A stretch of 64,000 nt of DNA from Ischnura elegans (taxonomy: Eukaryota; Arthropoda; Insecta; Odonata; Coenagrionidae): NCBI RefSeq assembly GCF_921293095.1, contig NC_060253.1, positions 97,791,073-97,855,072 on the forward strand. Reading direction: 5' to 3'. Within the stretch, counting starts at the first letter, position 1. Each line of letters begins with the position of its first letter. The translations under genes and the position numbers were made by a program. The notes beneath the pieces were generated by a model. That model was not told where the DNA came from, ran no database searches, and worked only from the letters and a program-made list of their open reading frames with translations. Below, one piece after another: positions 36,701 through 51,700 of the stretch.

Positions 36701-39700
36701 GAACTGATCTACGAGAAGATTGCAGTAGGCGCGCCGATTTTAGTCACAGGAGCGGGGGTAGTAAGCGCTCATGACATAGATATGTCAATGAAGAATAATA
36801 AGTTTTAATAATGAGTGATGCTGTTTATTAGATATTAATTTTAACTGCAGTAGATGATCGTTAATCCGGAATATCTATCTCTAACGGAAGATTGTCTAGA
36901 ATTTTCCAAGGTTATGCTTCCCGTCGCCCAGCGAAATAACACCTGAATGAGCCGTTAAAAATCCTCGCGTACCAAAATTTTGGCTTCCAAGGTCATTCAA
37001 AAAAGATTAACGTATTTGTAGTATGGACGTAAGCCGTTGGTGATTCAACACGATGGCAAAAACAGCATGCGTGGACTCATTCCGCGGGCTAATCCCTCAT
37101 CCGCGGGACGAATTGAGCCGGAGGAAAGTTGCTTACGCGGCGCGCAGATCAAAAATGACCCAACTTGTATCTGCGGGTTTAAATGAAATATAGTTTGACC
37201 TTGACTGCCTGGTGGCAAGCGTTTATTTTTTTAACCGAACGAGAGTTAGTACGAATGCCCTCGGAGAATAACTCGCGTCGTCAGTAGTAACGTAATCATT
37301 AAAGTCAAATTCAAAACGCGAGAGATAAGGCAGTTCCTTTCGACTCAGGAATGACTTATAACCATTATATCGAAGTACAAAAACAGTCTGGTGTTGTTTT
37401 CAGATATGGGGAAGCAAAATATTAAGTGAAGATGAGTCACACGGCTTGTGAGTCGAAGTTCCCGGCGCTGAATTCGCGGAAGAATGCCGGCAGAGAAGCT
37501 ATACCCGGTAGATTCAATCTATTATTACCAAAATGTCATGGGAAAATTCTTTTTTAGTGCGTAAACATTATTGAGAGGGGAGATTTTTCCGGGCTCTTAA
37601 ATCTATTTTTGTCCATTCATCACTGAAAGCAGTTGCGCGATTATTTCAAATGCTCACTTAAAAGTTTTCTAAGCACTGGAAAAGTGAACTTAGTCACGGA
37701 ATATCTGGGGTACCAGTGGCGTAATTAGGAATATGCTTTGGGGGTGACGGTAGTACCTGGGGGGCGGCTTCACCACCCACCCCTCTGAGGCAATGGGGAT
37801 TCCCGTAAAATTTAAAAAAATGGCATGCCTGTAAATATGTTCTACATCATTTTGCCACATAAAATTTAACTTTTAGTAGATGCAGTTGCTGTTTATCAAA
37901 GCTAGACTTGTGTTGAAAATTTTTTTAAATTTCTCTGAGGCTTTGAGAGGGATCCATCCCCTCATCCCCCAACCATAATTACGCCACTGCCAGGTGCTCC
38001 ATATTATCTATGGCATGGTATTTAGAGGGAGAAAACTGACAGCTGGGGTCATTTGCGCCATGAGGTAAGAGAGGGAGTATAGAAATCCTGTTTTGGAATT
38101 AGCCAGGTTGTAACGATAGGCTTAACCAGGGTTTAATGTCCCATCTGCCGGACAGTGTGTTGCACTGGAAGTTCCGTCCACACTACTCTCAAGCAGGGAT
38201 AGAGCCATCTCTGAAAACTTTCTGCCTCTGCCATTAACCTGGGTCCATAGGGTGTGAAGCCTTCCTGATGCATTAGTGAAATTTTGCTCCCTATAGAAAA
38301 TTACATGGTTAATTTGGATGACTTTCCTCAGGTATTTCATTCCTTCAATCTCCAATCTGGGGTTTGCCTATAGGTGGTATAATGAATTTCCTGAAAACCG
38401 CTTTTAATGAGTCAACTTTTTTAAAAAATTGGCTTCTCTGTGAACATTTAGTGTCATCATTCCGAAATCTCTCCAGTGTGATAGCCTTGCAGCTTAGTAC
38501 CAGAAATGCTAGTCGTTCAACTGTCGGTGAAGTTGTTCAGGAATGTAAAATTATATTTCTCTTAAAGTAATACATCATCTGGGGTGTTACTTTTGAGAAA
38601 ATGAGATCATTAGGCTTCAATTTCTTGCCTCCAAATGAGTAATTGCATCCTGGAAACAAACCAGCCCCTATAGGAAAGGATTTCATGCTAAATACTAGAG
38701 ATGTGCGAATAGTATCCGCGAATACTCGAATACCTCGAATATTAGAAAGTATTCGATATTCGAGGTTTCGAATAGTTATGCGAAAAGTACCGCCTCGAAT
38801 ACCTCGAATACTTTGAATTACGCGTTTAGCGGTGAAAAGAGTTCGACGAGGGGAACCGAAAATGGTCGGGTGAAAAAATCCGAAAATCCCCGATTCCCCC
38901 CACCAGGAGAACCTCAGTGCCGTGGGATAGCAACCTTAGGGCATTTCCCACGATCCGCTATCCCCCTCCATTCAGCACTCGCCTCACCCACTCTGAAGCT
39001 TTCCTCTTCTCCGAAATCAAACAAAAGGTCCCAGCTCGCGCAGGGATCGCATTACGAAGACCCCTGCTTCGCAAAAAATATCGAGTTACGAGAACAATAA
39101 AAACGTGTTTCACGCCCTCCCCCTTTTTCTCACCCACTGACCTTTTTCTGGCTACCTGCTTCGAAGTTACCCATTTCTGGAGGTCAACTGCTGTGTGAGT
39201 ACCGTGGGATACTTACATTAGCGCATTTCCCAAGATCCGGTATCCCTCTCCATTCAGCACTAGCCCACCCCTCTGAGGCTTTCCTCTTCTTCGAAATAAA
39301 AAAAGGTCACAGCTCGCGCAGGGATCATATTACGAAGACCTTAGCTTCGAAAAAATACCGGGTTACACGAGAACAATAGAAACGTGTTTCCGGCCCTCCC
39401 TTTCCTCCCCCACTGACCTTTTTTTTCCTACCAGCTTCGAAGTTCTCCATTTCTGTGGAGGTCAACCATTGCATGAGTCATCTATTAGCGCAAAAGGTGT
39501 CTAAGAATAACTTTCGTCAATTGATGTTACACCTTTATTGAATTGAAATATTAGTAATGTGCGCGTAATTTCAAAAAGAATAAGACCAAACACGACGTAT
39601 TTCTGAGTTTATTTAAGCATTTTACGCAAAGAAATAAGTGTCAAAATACGACGGAGACCTAGCATTCTGGCGAAACTCGATATGAGCAGCAAAGCTTCTC

Positions 39701-42700
39701 GGAAGTTGATGCGGTATTTTTTTCCGAAAACATGTATCAAGTTACAATTAATGAGTGGTGCTATAAATCTTTATTTTTACAGTCCCAGACAAAGGGATAT
39801 TTTCTCAGAATATTTGGTTTCTCCCTGATAGCAATTCCAATTCATCTTCTTATCTCGTGAGAACTACCAAAGATGGACTGAAAATAATTGAAGAAAATCC
39901 GGTGGAAAAGAGCTTGTATTTTGCAAAATGCCTCAGATTGTCAGCTAGCACTTGGCAGCAGAAGTGGGGGTAAAGCGATGTTAGTTGAATTAATTATATG
40001 CCCAATTGTTTCCATAAAATTAAAATATTCATTAATCAGCTAAATTCCTGTTCGAATCCTTTAAAGTAAATCAAAATTACTCCCCAAAATCTTGAGTTGC
40101 CTGCTGCATACGCAACCGAGTCAAACATTCCAGCATTCATCATTTAGTATTCGAGGTATTCGAAATTCGAGGTATTCGAATATTCGAGCAATGATTTAAT
40201 ATTCGAATTCGAGAAATCTGCTATTCGACCCATCTCTACTAAATACCAAAAAACCTCACATATGAAACTTCCTCACTTATGAAACTTTTTTTGGTTTTCC
40301 GCTGAAAGTTTCATAAGTGAGGTTCTACTGTATTTGCCGCAGAAACCTCCAAACCAGATTTTTTTGTCAAAAAACATGGAAATCATGTCTGAAAATGATA
40401 AGGTTACTCAATAAAATGGGAGCATGCTCTTTCATGCCATCGCCAGAGGTAAGAAAATATCACTGGGGATGCCAAAAGGGCAATTGATGTTTGGGACTCA
40501 CCTGTCAAGCCCCTCTGAGGGCGTTTTCTTGGGGTATGTCCACAGTGCCCGACCCTTGCCCTCCTCCACCGCCTCCACCCATCGGCGACACCTCACCTCC
40601 GAGCGATCTTCCGAGGCAGCAACGGGAGGAGGATAGCTGGCCACAGCACGCAAATGGCACTCCCATCCCACCTTGTCAACACTCTGGACACAGTCAGCCA
40701 GCTCGATGGGCCCTGTAGACACAAACACAGACAAAGCTTGCACCTTTCAAGGCCAATACTAGCATGGCAAATGCAAATTAAGGCCTTTTTATGCACGGCA
40801 CTTATTGTGCAATCTGATGCATGCACCAAGGTGCAATCAAAATTGCATCGTGTAAAGCGGTGAATTGCTACAACACATGCGAGAATGCATGGATGCGAGA
40901 CTGCAAAATAGCCCCTGCCCTAATTCTTAATTCTCACAGTTGTAACATTTTTTCAGAGCTGAACTGTACCATGACATGCCCCATGTGAAAAGGCCTTAAA
41001 AATGTGCTTATTGCCCTTCCCATGACATGGTATGGTATTTGAGGGAGGCAGCGGAGCGGAGACTTTCTTAAATGGCTGGGCCACTTTTCTAAGAATCAAT
41101 TATGATTGTAACGAGTTAGAATTATGAATAAATCTTGAACCTAGCTTTATATTTTAAGTTGGGCTCATGGTTTATATATGTATTAGTAAAATTCTTTCAT
41201 TTTCCCTTAACGTTCTAGAGTGAAAACAGATATTGAAGAGCTGGAGGTTTTCAGGTTAGTTATTTGCATTTTTATAACACAGAATTTAATTGATTTAAAA
41301 TGGCTGTTCTGTTTCTTATTACAGGAAATGTTTTAGCGGGTTATAGATAAAAAATTGAGATGTAATAAGGTTATGCAACAGGAGACATGTATTTTGTTAA
41401 CACAGAGCACCTGTGTTTCTGTTTTTGTTGGGTGACTTTGTATAGACAGATCTATCATCTCCAAAGCCAACTGATTTTTTATCGTCTCAACTTTATTTTC
41501 ATTGAATGAGAAGTTCGAGTATAGAATGAGAAGTGGTGAAAATAATTTATGAATGTTGGTGCATTGATGCATTCAGCCAAGAGCTCGCACATATGTCGTT
41601 TTTTACTATTATTTTAATGAAAATTTTGATCGTTATTCAGCTTTGACGCATTATTGCGGAGCCATCGTTCGGCATAAAGAAACAAAACTGATGTCAGGGG
41701 AAGCCCACATCCTTAAGAGTCTTTGAAATTTTGATGATCTTTCTGATGAGTGGAACGGTTCAGGAGTAGTTGCTCAATGCGTAACAGAAGGAGCCCCAAA
41801 AGTCAATTTTTTTTCCCCCGCCATTTTTAATTTTTTTAAGGGGTTTCGTGGGGGGAAACCAGGGATTTTCTGATTTTTTCCTCCGATCACTTTCGGTTCC
41901 CTACGTTGAACGATACCTTTTCACCACTCTCATCCACGAATTTGATGTAGTTTGCCAACTTGCCTAAAACGGCGCTGCGTGCACTGAACAACTAGAGTCC
42001 TCCACGGTTTTCCGAGTCAACTACCAACGACGTGCATGCGACAGTGTTTGGTGCAAAATTCAAAGTATTCAAGGTATTAGAGATCGTACTTTTAGCATAA
42101 TTAATCGAGATCTCAAATTTCAAATACTTTCTAGTATTTGAGGTATTCAAATATTCGCGGATACTATTTGTGCATCTCTAATAATAGGGATGGGTCGAAT
42201 AGCAGATTTCTCGAACTCGAATATCGTATTCGAATATCAAATCATTGCTCGAATTTTCGAATACCTCGAATACTAAATGATGAATGTGGGAATGTTTGAC
42301 TAGGTCGCCTATGCAGCAGGAAACCCAAGATTTTGGTGAGTAATTGTGATTTCCTTTAAAGGATTCAAACAGGAACCTAGCTGATTAATGGAATATTTTA
42401 ATTTTATGTAAACAATAGGGTAGTTTCCTTTATTAAAGAAAAAGAAAGGCATTGATTGTGATTCGTTACCCACCATAAGCGTATTCATAATATACAAATT
42501 ATTTGGTTTTATAAATACCGGTTTAGACGAATGGCATTGGTCAATTTTATCCTCATTTGAAAAAGGCCAGGTTGACGCCCATGCGATGCCACTCCACGTG
42601 ACATCACAGGGACCTAGTTTCTACACGAGAGGATAGGAGTTTTACATCATCTGAGGTTACCATTGCATGCACGAGGCGCAGAGCTCAGGGAAACATGTCT

Positions 42701-45700
42701 TAATAATCACCAATTGAAACTCGCTAAGGTCAGAAAGTTTTCTTCATTTGAAAAGGTATTAATAATCCTTATTTAAGCCAAGCGCTACCAGCTATCATGA
42801 TACTCAGCTACCTGCTAGCACCCTGCGTCGTATAAGCGCTCAGAGCCTCGCCCCAAGGTCACCTCACTCGCGGCAGCGGTAAGCAGAACGACGTCACGCG
42901 GAGTTTTTCCCGGCTAACTTTTCATACTAACCCGTCGCGTTTTCGCGCGCTTGAAAATTTTCACTTTTAATTTAATCGCGAAAAATAAATATCGTCTTAT
43001 AAAATTCTAAAAGCGTTAAATATGTACTCCAGGAGTATTAATAATTCGATTTAGGCAATAAAAAATAATAGGAAAGCACCCTATTTGAGCATTACGCCAA
43101 AATGCTAAGCCTCCGTCGTATTTCTTCGTCTTTCCGGCATTTATTTTCCTGCGTAAAATGCTCAAATAAAGTCAGAAATACGTCGTGTTTGGTCTCATTC
43201 TTTTATAATTACATGCACATTACTAATATTTCAATCCAATAAAAGTGTAATATCAATTGCCGAAAGACATTGTTAGACAACTTTTGGGATAGTAGATGAC
43301 TCATGTAGCAGTTGACCTCCAGAAATGGAGTAGAGGGGGGGCGTGAGACACGTTTTTATTGTTCTCGTGTAACTTGATATTTTTTTCGAAGCTAAGTTCT
43401 TCGTAATACGATCTCTGCGCGAGCTGGGGATCTTTTGTTGGATTTCGCAGAAGAGGAATCGTTGGTGGGGGTGGGCCGAACGCTGAATGGAGGGGGATAG
43501 CAGATCGTGGGAAATGCGCCAATGTCACTATCCCACGGCACTGAGTTTCTCCCTATGGTAGTTTCATCTCCTAGGGTGAAACGCGATTCTATTATTTTCC
43601 AGTAACTTTATATTTTTTTCGAAGCTAAGGTCTTCGTAATACGATCCCTGCACGAGCTGGGACATTTTGTTTGATTTTGGAGAAGAGGAAATCGTCAGAT
43701 TGGGTGGGGTGAATGCTGAATGGAGGGGGATAACGGATCGTGGGAAATGCGCCAATGTTGCTATCCCACGGCACTGAGGTTCTCCTGATGGGGGACACCT
43801 GGGATTTTCGGATTTTTTCACCCGATCAATTTCAGTTCCCCACGCCCAACTCTTTTCACCGCTCAAACCCGCGAAGTTGATGTAGTTCGTCAGCTTGCCT
43901 AAAACGGCGCTGCATGCACTAAACGACTAGAGTTCTCTTCATTTTTCCGAGTCAACCACCAACGACGTGCGTGCGACAGTGTATGACGCGAAATCAAAGT
44001 ATTCGAGGTATTCGAGACGGTACCTTTGGCATAACTATTCCAGATCTCGAATATCGAATAGTTTCTACTATTCGAGGTATTAGAGTATTCGCGGATACTA
44101 TTCGGACATCTCTATCTAATAATAATCATAATTATCACACCTTAAGAAGGAAGCCAACTTGTCCAGTCTTTAGGAGACAGAGATGCTAATTTTTATGATT
44201 GCCGTCAATGAAACCATAGCTATTTTTGTTTTAGGTATTTACTGTCATCTCAAATTTTAATCAATAGCAAACAATTAGCTTTGTACTAATATACTATTCA
44301 CACATCTATAATAATAATCAAAATTATCACATCTTAATAAGGAAGCCAACTTGTCCAGTCTTTAGGAGAGACGCTAATTTTTATAATTGCCAACAATGAA
44401 ACCATATCTACAGTGAAACCTCGATATAACGACGCCCCACGGTGCACTAATAAACACTCGCTATAGCGAATTGTCGCTTTACCGGAGGTGGAGCAAATAA
44501 TAGCCAATATACCTGTTGCGAACAGATATACAGGAACAGGAGTGGTGCGGCGACAGATAAACATCTATCCGATAAACGTAAGCATAAATCCAGACGAAAG
44601 GCGATGTTTTTTTGCATCACTAAATTTCCTTACTCAAATAACGACCAACTATTCAAACAATTTATAAGCGCCGCACTGAATAAAAATCATGCAAAGCATT
44701 GTTTCGTCATCATTATATTTATCGAACGACAGTTTACCACATAAATTTGAGACTGAGCACTCCATTAACTTCATTTCTAACAGATCGCTAGCAATTACAG
44801 AGGTTAAGGAGTCTTCATGAAAGTCTTCCGGCGGTGAAACCCTCGCTATGGCGAGAGCCAACACCGAAAGGGTCTCGAAAAAACGAATTTTTTAACACGT
44901 TTATTATAGGGTCAATTGACGGTGCATCGGCTATCTCTCGTAATAGCGGGGGTGTCGCTATAGCCCGTACTCGCTTTAACGAGGTTCCACTGTATTTTCT
45001 CCTTAGGTATTTATTGTCATCTCAAATTTTAATCAATAGCAAGCAATTAAATTTATTTCTATCAACTAAAATGTTGTCCATCGATTAAAGGTGATGTATA
45101 AAATAAAACTTCCAAGAATTCCACATTGAATTTCTCGTGGATGTTAACAAAAAAAAAGCTAATGCAAATGAAGTAAGCTGAAGCTTTAACCTTTATCATA
45201 CTCTCCAATATTTCAATAAAACGTGCGTACTTCTTATTACCATTTTGATTTGCCACCGATATAAACTTGTCAATCAAAGAGAATAGTTTACTGGGTGATT
45301 GTCAAGTTATTTTGATTTTCGATAGTGACGTGGTAAACAGTGCAACCTTGATAGAACAAGAACTCATGGTGCTCAAATAATCACTTGCTATCGTGAATTG
45401 TCGCTTTACCAGAGGTGGAGCAAATATTAGCCAATATACCATTGTAAACACTTATACAGGAAAAGGATTGGTGCGGTGACAGAGAAATTTCTATCTGATA
45501 AACGTAAGCATAAATCAAGACGAAAGGTGATGTTTTTTTGCATCACTAAATATCCTTTCTTTACTAACAACCATTCAAACAATTTATAAGCGCCGTAATG
45601 AAAAAAAATCATGCAAAGCATTGCTTTCTCCATCATTATACCAATACACAACCAACAAAGCCATTTTTCTGTGTATGTACATAATTAGTGCATTTGCGTG

Positions 45701-48700
45701 ATTATTCAATTATTTTGGTAATTTCCACTGAAAATTCAAAAAATTACTGATATAACTGCATCTCAGTTATTTAATCCTTAAAGGTCCATAAGGATTGCAG
45801 CCATAGGATAAAAAAATTTGCCACAAAATTTTTTTTCTTTAGCTACGATGCTCGAAATAGGGGTGCGTCTCTTACACTCGTCTACGCGAAAATTCAAAAC
45901 TACAAAGTACCAATAGGGTAGTTTCCTTCATCAAAGAAAAGGAAAGGCATTGATTGCGATTTGTTACCCCCCATTAGTGTATTCATAATGTACAAATTAT
46001 TTGGTTTTAGAAACCCCAGTTTAGACGATTGGCAATGGTTAATTTTAACCGCATTTGAAAAAGGCACCCATGCAATGCCACTCAACGTGACATCACAGAG
46101 ACCTAGTTTCTACACGAGTACATAGGAGTTTTACATCGTCTGAGATTACTAATGCACGCATGAGGCACAGAGCTCAGGGAAGCATTTCTTATTGATAACC
46201 TATTAAAACTGCCTATGGCCGCAAAATTTTCTTCGTATGACAAAGTATTAATAATCCTTTTAAGCCAAGCACTACCTGCTAGCAGCATCGCACATATCCT
46301 CGCCCCAAGGTCACCTCACACGGCGGCAGAGGGAACCAAAATAACGTCACACTGGATTTTCCCAGCATTCATACTTAGCCATCGCGTTTTCTAGCGCTTG
46401 AAAATTTTCACTTTTCATTAAATCACAAAAAAAAGGGATTGTCATTTAAAAATCTAAAAGCGTGAAATGCGTACTCCAGGAGTAATAATATTTCGTTTAA
46501 AGCAATAAAAAAATAATAGGAAACCGCCCTGTATTTCCGTGCTGACAACTTTGTATTATGAAGAGTGCTGTACTCAAATATCTAATGAAGATGCCATGAG
46601 CTATTTAGAGCCAAATTACACTCGCAAAAGTAATGAAAATATTTCTCATCCAGTTAGCAATTCAAGCTTATGCACACCTCTTTACTATGTCATTATCTAC
46701 CAATTGGTCAGACTATAAAAATGCAATAAGCTATTAGAATTCCATGCCTCGGAGAGGAATTTTTTAATCCACCCTAACATGCACTTGAATATTCACTCAC
46801 CAGCAGCCTTGCGAGGGTATTTCTCATCAGCAATCACCGCCGCAGTCTGGTCAGCCAACGATTCTTCCTCCAGCGATTTCCTCACCGGCTTGGAAATACG
46901 CGGTGAAATGCGCCGAAAAGGATGGAAGCTTTCCCCTCTGCTCCTGAGGACTTTGTTGCGTTCTCGCATCATATACGGTGAACTTTTTGCTTTGTCCTGC
47001 TGCTTCCTATGGCAATGAATTATTCATGGATTATGTAATACTTCACATGATCAGCACAGTGAAAATGCTATGAACATTACAATTAAACTTTCAAAATTGA
47101 AAATTTTCACCATGAACAGAAATAAGGTCTTGAATAGCCTATCTCTAGGCATTACTTCTTAGAATTGCATTGATTAATTGAAAAGTTAACTTCATTAATA
47201 TACACAGAATTTCATTTTTCCAACCAATATTCATAAAGTTAAGTTATTTTCAACATGAGAACCTGTAAAACTCCTAAAATATAGGTCAGAGATATTAATG
47301 GTGTCCACTAGCGAACACAAAATGTAAAATTCAATCTACATAATGAAAGGATTTAAATACAACAAATTTCAAAATTTCCAGGCAATACATATTATAAACC
47401 TTATTATATGAATCAATGAGTTACACTTTGAGGTTCCTGCCATGCATAACCATCTACTCCAATCTGCTCTCCAGAAACAGCCATGACATTGTTTCAGACT
47501 AAATACATTTCTCCTCCCATTCCGGAAGCATCCTCAGATTGACAAAAGTTGCCCTGAATTTTGACAGAGATGTACATATACAGGAGCAATTCCATACCTC
47601 CATTGCACAAACACTCAACAATCACCCACCAAATCAAATCCGCTCATTTAGTGTACTATTAGGGCTATTAGATGAGCCGATTTGATTCAGTGGGCGATTG
47701 CTGGAAAATTCAAAATGGTTCCCAATTAAACTAAAATATAAAATTCACATTTTTTCCAGGTTTTCACGGTCTAGATGTCGTCAAATTCACCGTTTTTAGA
47801 TAAACCATTTTAGGCAGAAATATTGATCGCGAAAGGATCATCGGCTGCAGGTTAACTAAAAATTTAACAAACACAACAGAGGCCGTGAATGGAAATGCAG
47901 CAATGAAAGTGCTGTCTCTCCTGAAGTCACATATCATTTGCTAAAGTCAGCTCCCGCTAAAGGTTGTGAGCGGGAAAATGGAGGGACCAGGGTGCCAGGG
48001 AAATTAAGAAGTGTCTGAATTTCCTCCAGGGATAATGAACACTTTGGTTACAAGACTTCCAGCTTTGGTACAGGCTTAAGGTCAATGTGTCATCATGGCA
48101 CACGGACCAATAATTGCACTCGGAATATACGTGTGCAGATAAATGCAGTGTCTGCACATGACTGACCTTGAAAAATGATCGACATATCAATTTTCCTTTT
48201 GCCCTTTCAATCGTAGTTCTAACAGCAAGTTTGAGAGATTTTTAAGGTTATATGATGAAATTCACAGCTTAATCACAGTTTTATGGTTTTCACGGTTGAG
48301 TTGGAGCCCTGTTTAATTTTCTGTGTTAGTTAATGCTAGTCACCTTCCAAGTACTCTCCATTTACACAGAAACATTGGTTAAAAAGTTTTTTCCACTGCG
48401 AAAAACACCTTTGGTACTTGTAGTTTCCAATGCCTTGCAGTGCTGCCTTTGATTTTCTTTTCACCTCCGTAATGTGATCAAAACATTTCCCTTTTATCAC
48501 CATTTTCATGCGGGGGGAAAAAGCAAGTCACAAGGTGCGAGATTTGATGAGTATGGTGAGGTGAGGAAGCTTTGTCATGCAATTTTTTGCCAAAAACTCG
48601 TTGCACCAAGCAGCAACACTCAGCCTTTTGATTAGGAGAAAACCAGTCGGGAATGAATTCCGCCGCAATTTAGTCTCTTTCGCTAATCTTCAGCTAAAAT

Positions 48701-51700
48701 TTGCAGCAATGAACTCCAGGAAAGACCTGATTGTTCAGCGAGTTCGCTCGCCTCCAATCCTCTGCACAAGGGCACGAGTTTTTTTTCCACATTTTCATCA
48801 GTTCTGGACCTGGTAGGTCGGCCCAGGCATTGAATGTCTTTGATCAACATGTTGCCGCGTTTCATTCGCAAATACCACTCGTGCACTGGAGTTCTTTTTT
48901 AAGCGTGTTCTTTATAAGCTGTAAGCAACAGATTAACCATGTCCATCTCAATTTTACCGAAATTTTCAACGCTACATGCTGTTCTTGAATATCAGCCAAA
49001 AGATGTAAGAGGTCAAAAAACTCTTCGAATATAAACCAACACAGAGGCTCGCTACAACCGTCTAAAGCCACGCTGTTTCACGTACTGACTCAGAAATGAT
49101 GAAATAACACCCATCTAGGGGGAGAAATCCAAAATATAATAATGACATGTGCAGAAATTTCCATCCTGTTATTTTTGGGGTCGTTATAAGAAGTATTCTG
49201 GCAGTCTTCCCTCCCTTCATAGCCTCCCCTTTCCAATAGGGTAGTTTCCTTCATCAAAGAAAATGAAATGCGTTGATTGCGATTCCTTACCCACCATTAG
49301 TGTATTCATTGTTTACAAATTATTTCGTTTTAGAAATCAAAGTTTAAACGAATGGCAACGGTCAATTTTAACCTCATTTGAAAAAGGCCAGATTGGCACC
49401 CATGGGATTCCAGTTTGCGTGACCTCACAGGGACCTAGTTTCTATACGAGTAGATAGGAGTTTTACATTTTCTGAGATTACTAATGCATCTATGAGGCAC
49501 AGAGCTCAAGGAAACATCTCTTAATAATCACAAATTAAAATTACCTAAGTTCGGAAAGTTTTCTTCGTTTGATAGGGGAATAATAATCCTTATTTAAGCC
49601 AAGCGCTACCTGCTAGCGGGGTACTCAGCTACATGCTAGCAGCCTGCGTCGTATCAGCGCTCAAGCCTCGCCCCAAGGTCACCTCACACGCCGGCAGCTT
49701 GAACCAGAAATACGTCACACGGACTTTTCCCATCATTCATACTTAGCCGTCGCATTTTCGGGCACTTGAAATTTTTCACTTTTCGTTTGGTCGCGAAAAA
49801 TAGATATCGTCATTGGAAAATCTAAGAGCGTGAAATGCGCACTCCAGGAGTAACAATCTTTCGATCTAGGCAATAAAAAAATAATAGGAAATCACCCTAG
49901 TCACCGTAAGGCCTATTCCCTTTCATTCTATACATGAAACCAATTTTCTTCCTTCCTCTCCCTTGTTTACCCAATATTCTACCCTTTAACACTGTTTTCC
50001 ACATACCCTCCCTGCTCAGTATTCGCTGCATCCATACTTTGTCTCCTCTGTATCTCATCTACAAGCTCTCTCCCCTCACCAGGGTTCCCACTCTACCTGA
50101 ACAATGAAATTCACGGCTTTTTCCAGGTTTTCACGGTTATTTTTCACGTTTTCACGGTTTTTTTTAAGGTTTTCACGGTCTCAATTTTGCTAAATTCACG
50201 GTCCGTTAATAAGCCAACAATAAGAAAATCACTGGCCGTATATCAACAGAAAATTAACGTACGCGAAAAACGCCGTGAATGTTAACGCCGCAATAAAAAG
50301 TGACATCTGTTATGACGTGATCTATCGTTTCCAAAATTCAGGGCCGACTAAAGGACCAGCCCATCCGCGCTCTTGCCCGGACGCCGAATACCCTTCGGAC
50401 CTTCTTCCGTCCGGACACTCGAGGTCCTTTTTTAATTCCTCGCTGACAATGAGAGATTGTTTTTTGCGCACGTTGTTATTACTGCACAGTAACCGAATTT
50501 CCCCCACCCCAATATTTCTTATTTAACGGAAAATATTTTATTTAAATTGTTTATAGAATATAATAAATTGATTCTTTCTTATTCAGCGGAAAATATTTTA
50601 TGAAAATTGTTAATAGAACATAATAAATCGAAAAACAATTTCATACACCGTATTAGCACGAATCTAAGACGAACACGATTCTAAGACTACCCTCCTTTTT
50701 AGGAACTCCACTAGAGGACAATTTTTCTTTATTAATAACGATACGATTATAAAATGAATGCGGAAAAACGATCAATGCTTAATTTTTTTTTGCTAGATTG
50801 CCTATGTCCCAGGAAACGCAGGATTTTGGCGAGTAATTAAGAAATTCATTAAAGGTTTCAAAACAATATTTTAGATAATAACAGGAATAGTAGTACTTTA
50901 TCAAGACACATACGTCATATTGTTGATTCGACCCATTTCTCTTTCAAAATTCTGAATGTTTGCTCTCCACTCGGCATTTACACTGCTATTATGGATTTCA
51001 GTCAGATGTAAAAATTCTTATCCATCAAACACCATTTCCAGTACACGTATTCACGAGAGCAATGTGCATGTTGTGCCTAAAACAACCGCATTCGCCGGTG
51101 CAGTGACTGGTTGTGAGATGGATCACGAAGGCCAAAAATAGTCAATTACTTGAATTGTTCCTGTCTAATGAATATATTTTTAATACAATTGAGGTAGTGT
51201 GTAAAGCGTGAACAATGTTGCGTTAATCGTCAGCGGCACGCCCACCTGGATCTTCGCCTTCATATCTCTACTTGTTTTCTCCAGGTAGCTCACTCTACCC
51301 CCACCCCTACCGTCATGTGCTAGCGGACAACCCAAGGCGCTCTGCAATATTCACGCGCATCTAGCCCGGATTCTTTTCTTCATGTTCAATTATTTTCAGT
51401 CCATCTCTTTAAGTTCTCAATAGTTTCTTCGGAGGGGCCATGGTCGGAAGACGACTAAAATTAAACTAGTGAAAACGACTTTATTAAACCCACATGGAAA
51501 ACACTCGGTGGTTCGAAGTCCAGCCACCCCGGAAAGTAGGGAACCACTCGTACGAGGTGAAGTTCGGAACTGATGCTATCGCGTACGGGGGTACGCAGAG
51601 CACACTGCAGAGGGCGAAGCGTGACCATATGACTGCGCCATGAAATTTTTTACCCTAAAGATGCCCATTCTTTTCTAATTAGCGTAGCGCCAGATGATCA

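Larger units (their letters stand above)
36496..40330. mobile_element. Tigger-like element carrying two nested insertions
   Basis: TA at 36494-36495 then CAGTAGAACCTCGGTTATAC at the left; TTTCATAAGTGAGGTTCTAC then TG and TA (40331-40332) at the right. The left subterminal region has repeated TATACGAC/TTATGAAAC units, the right has TATGAAACTT units. 37714-37989 and 38696-40246 are later insertions. No transposase is recognisable in the remaining 2 kb. Confidence 0.75.

Noticed and set aside
38122..38355. 77-codon minus-strand frame in the Tigger element
   Set aside because: No recognisable domain, and the sequence is confined to a non-autonomous element.
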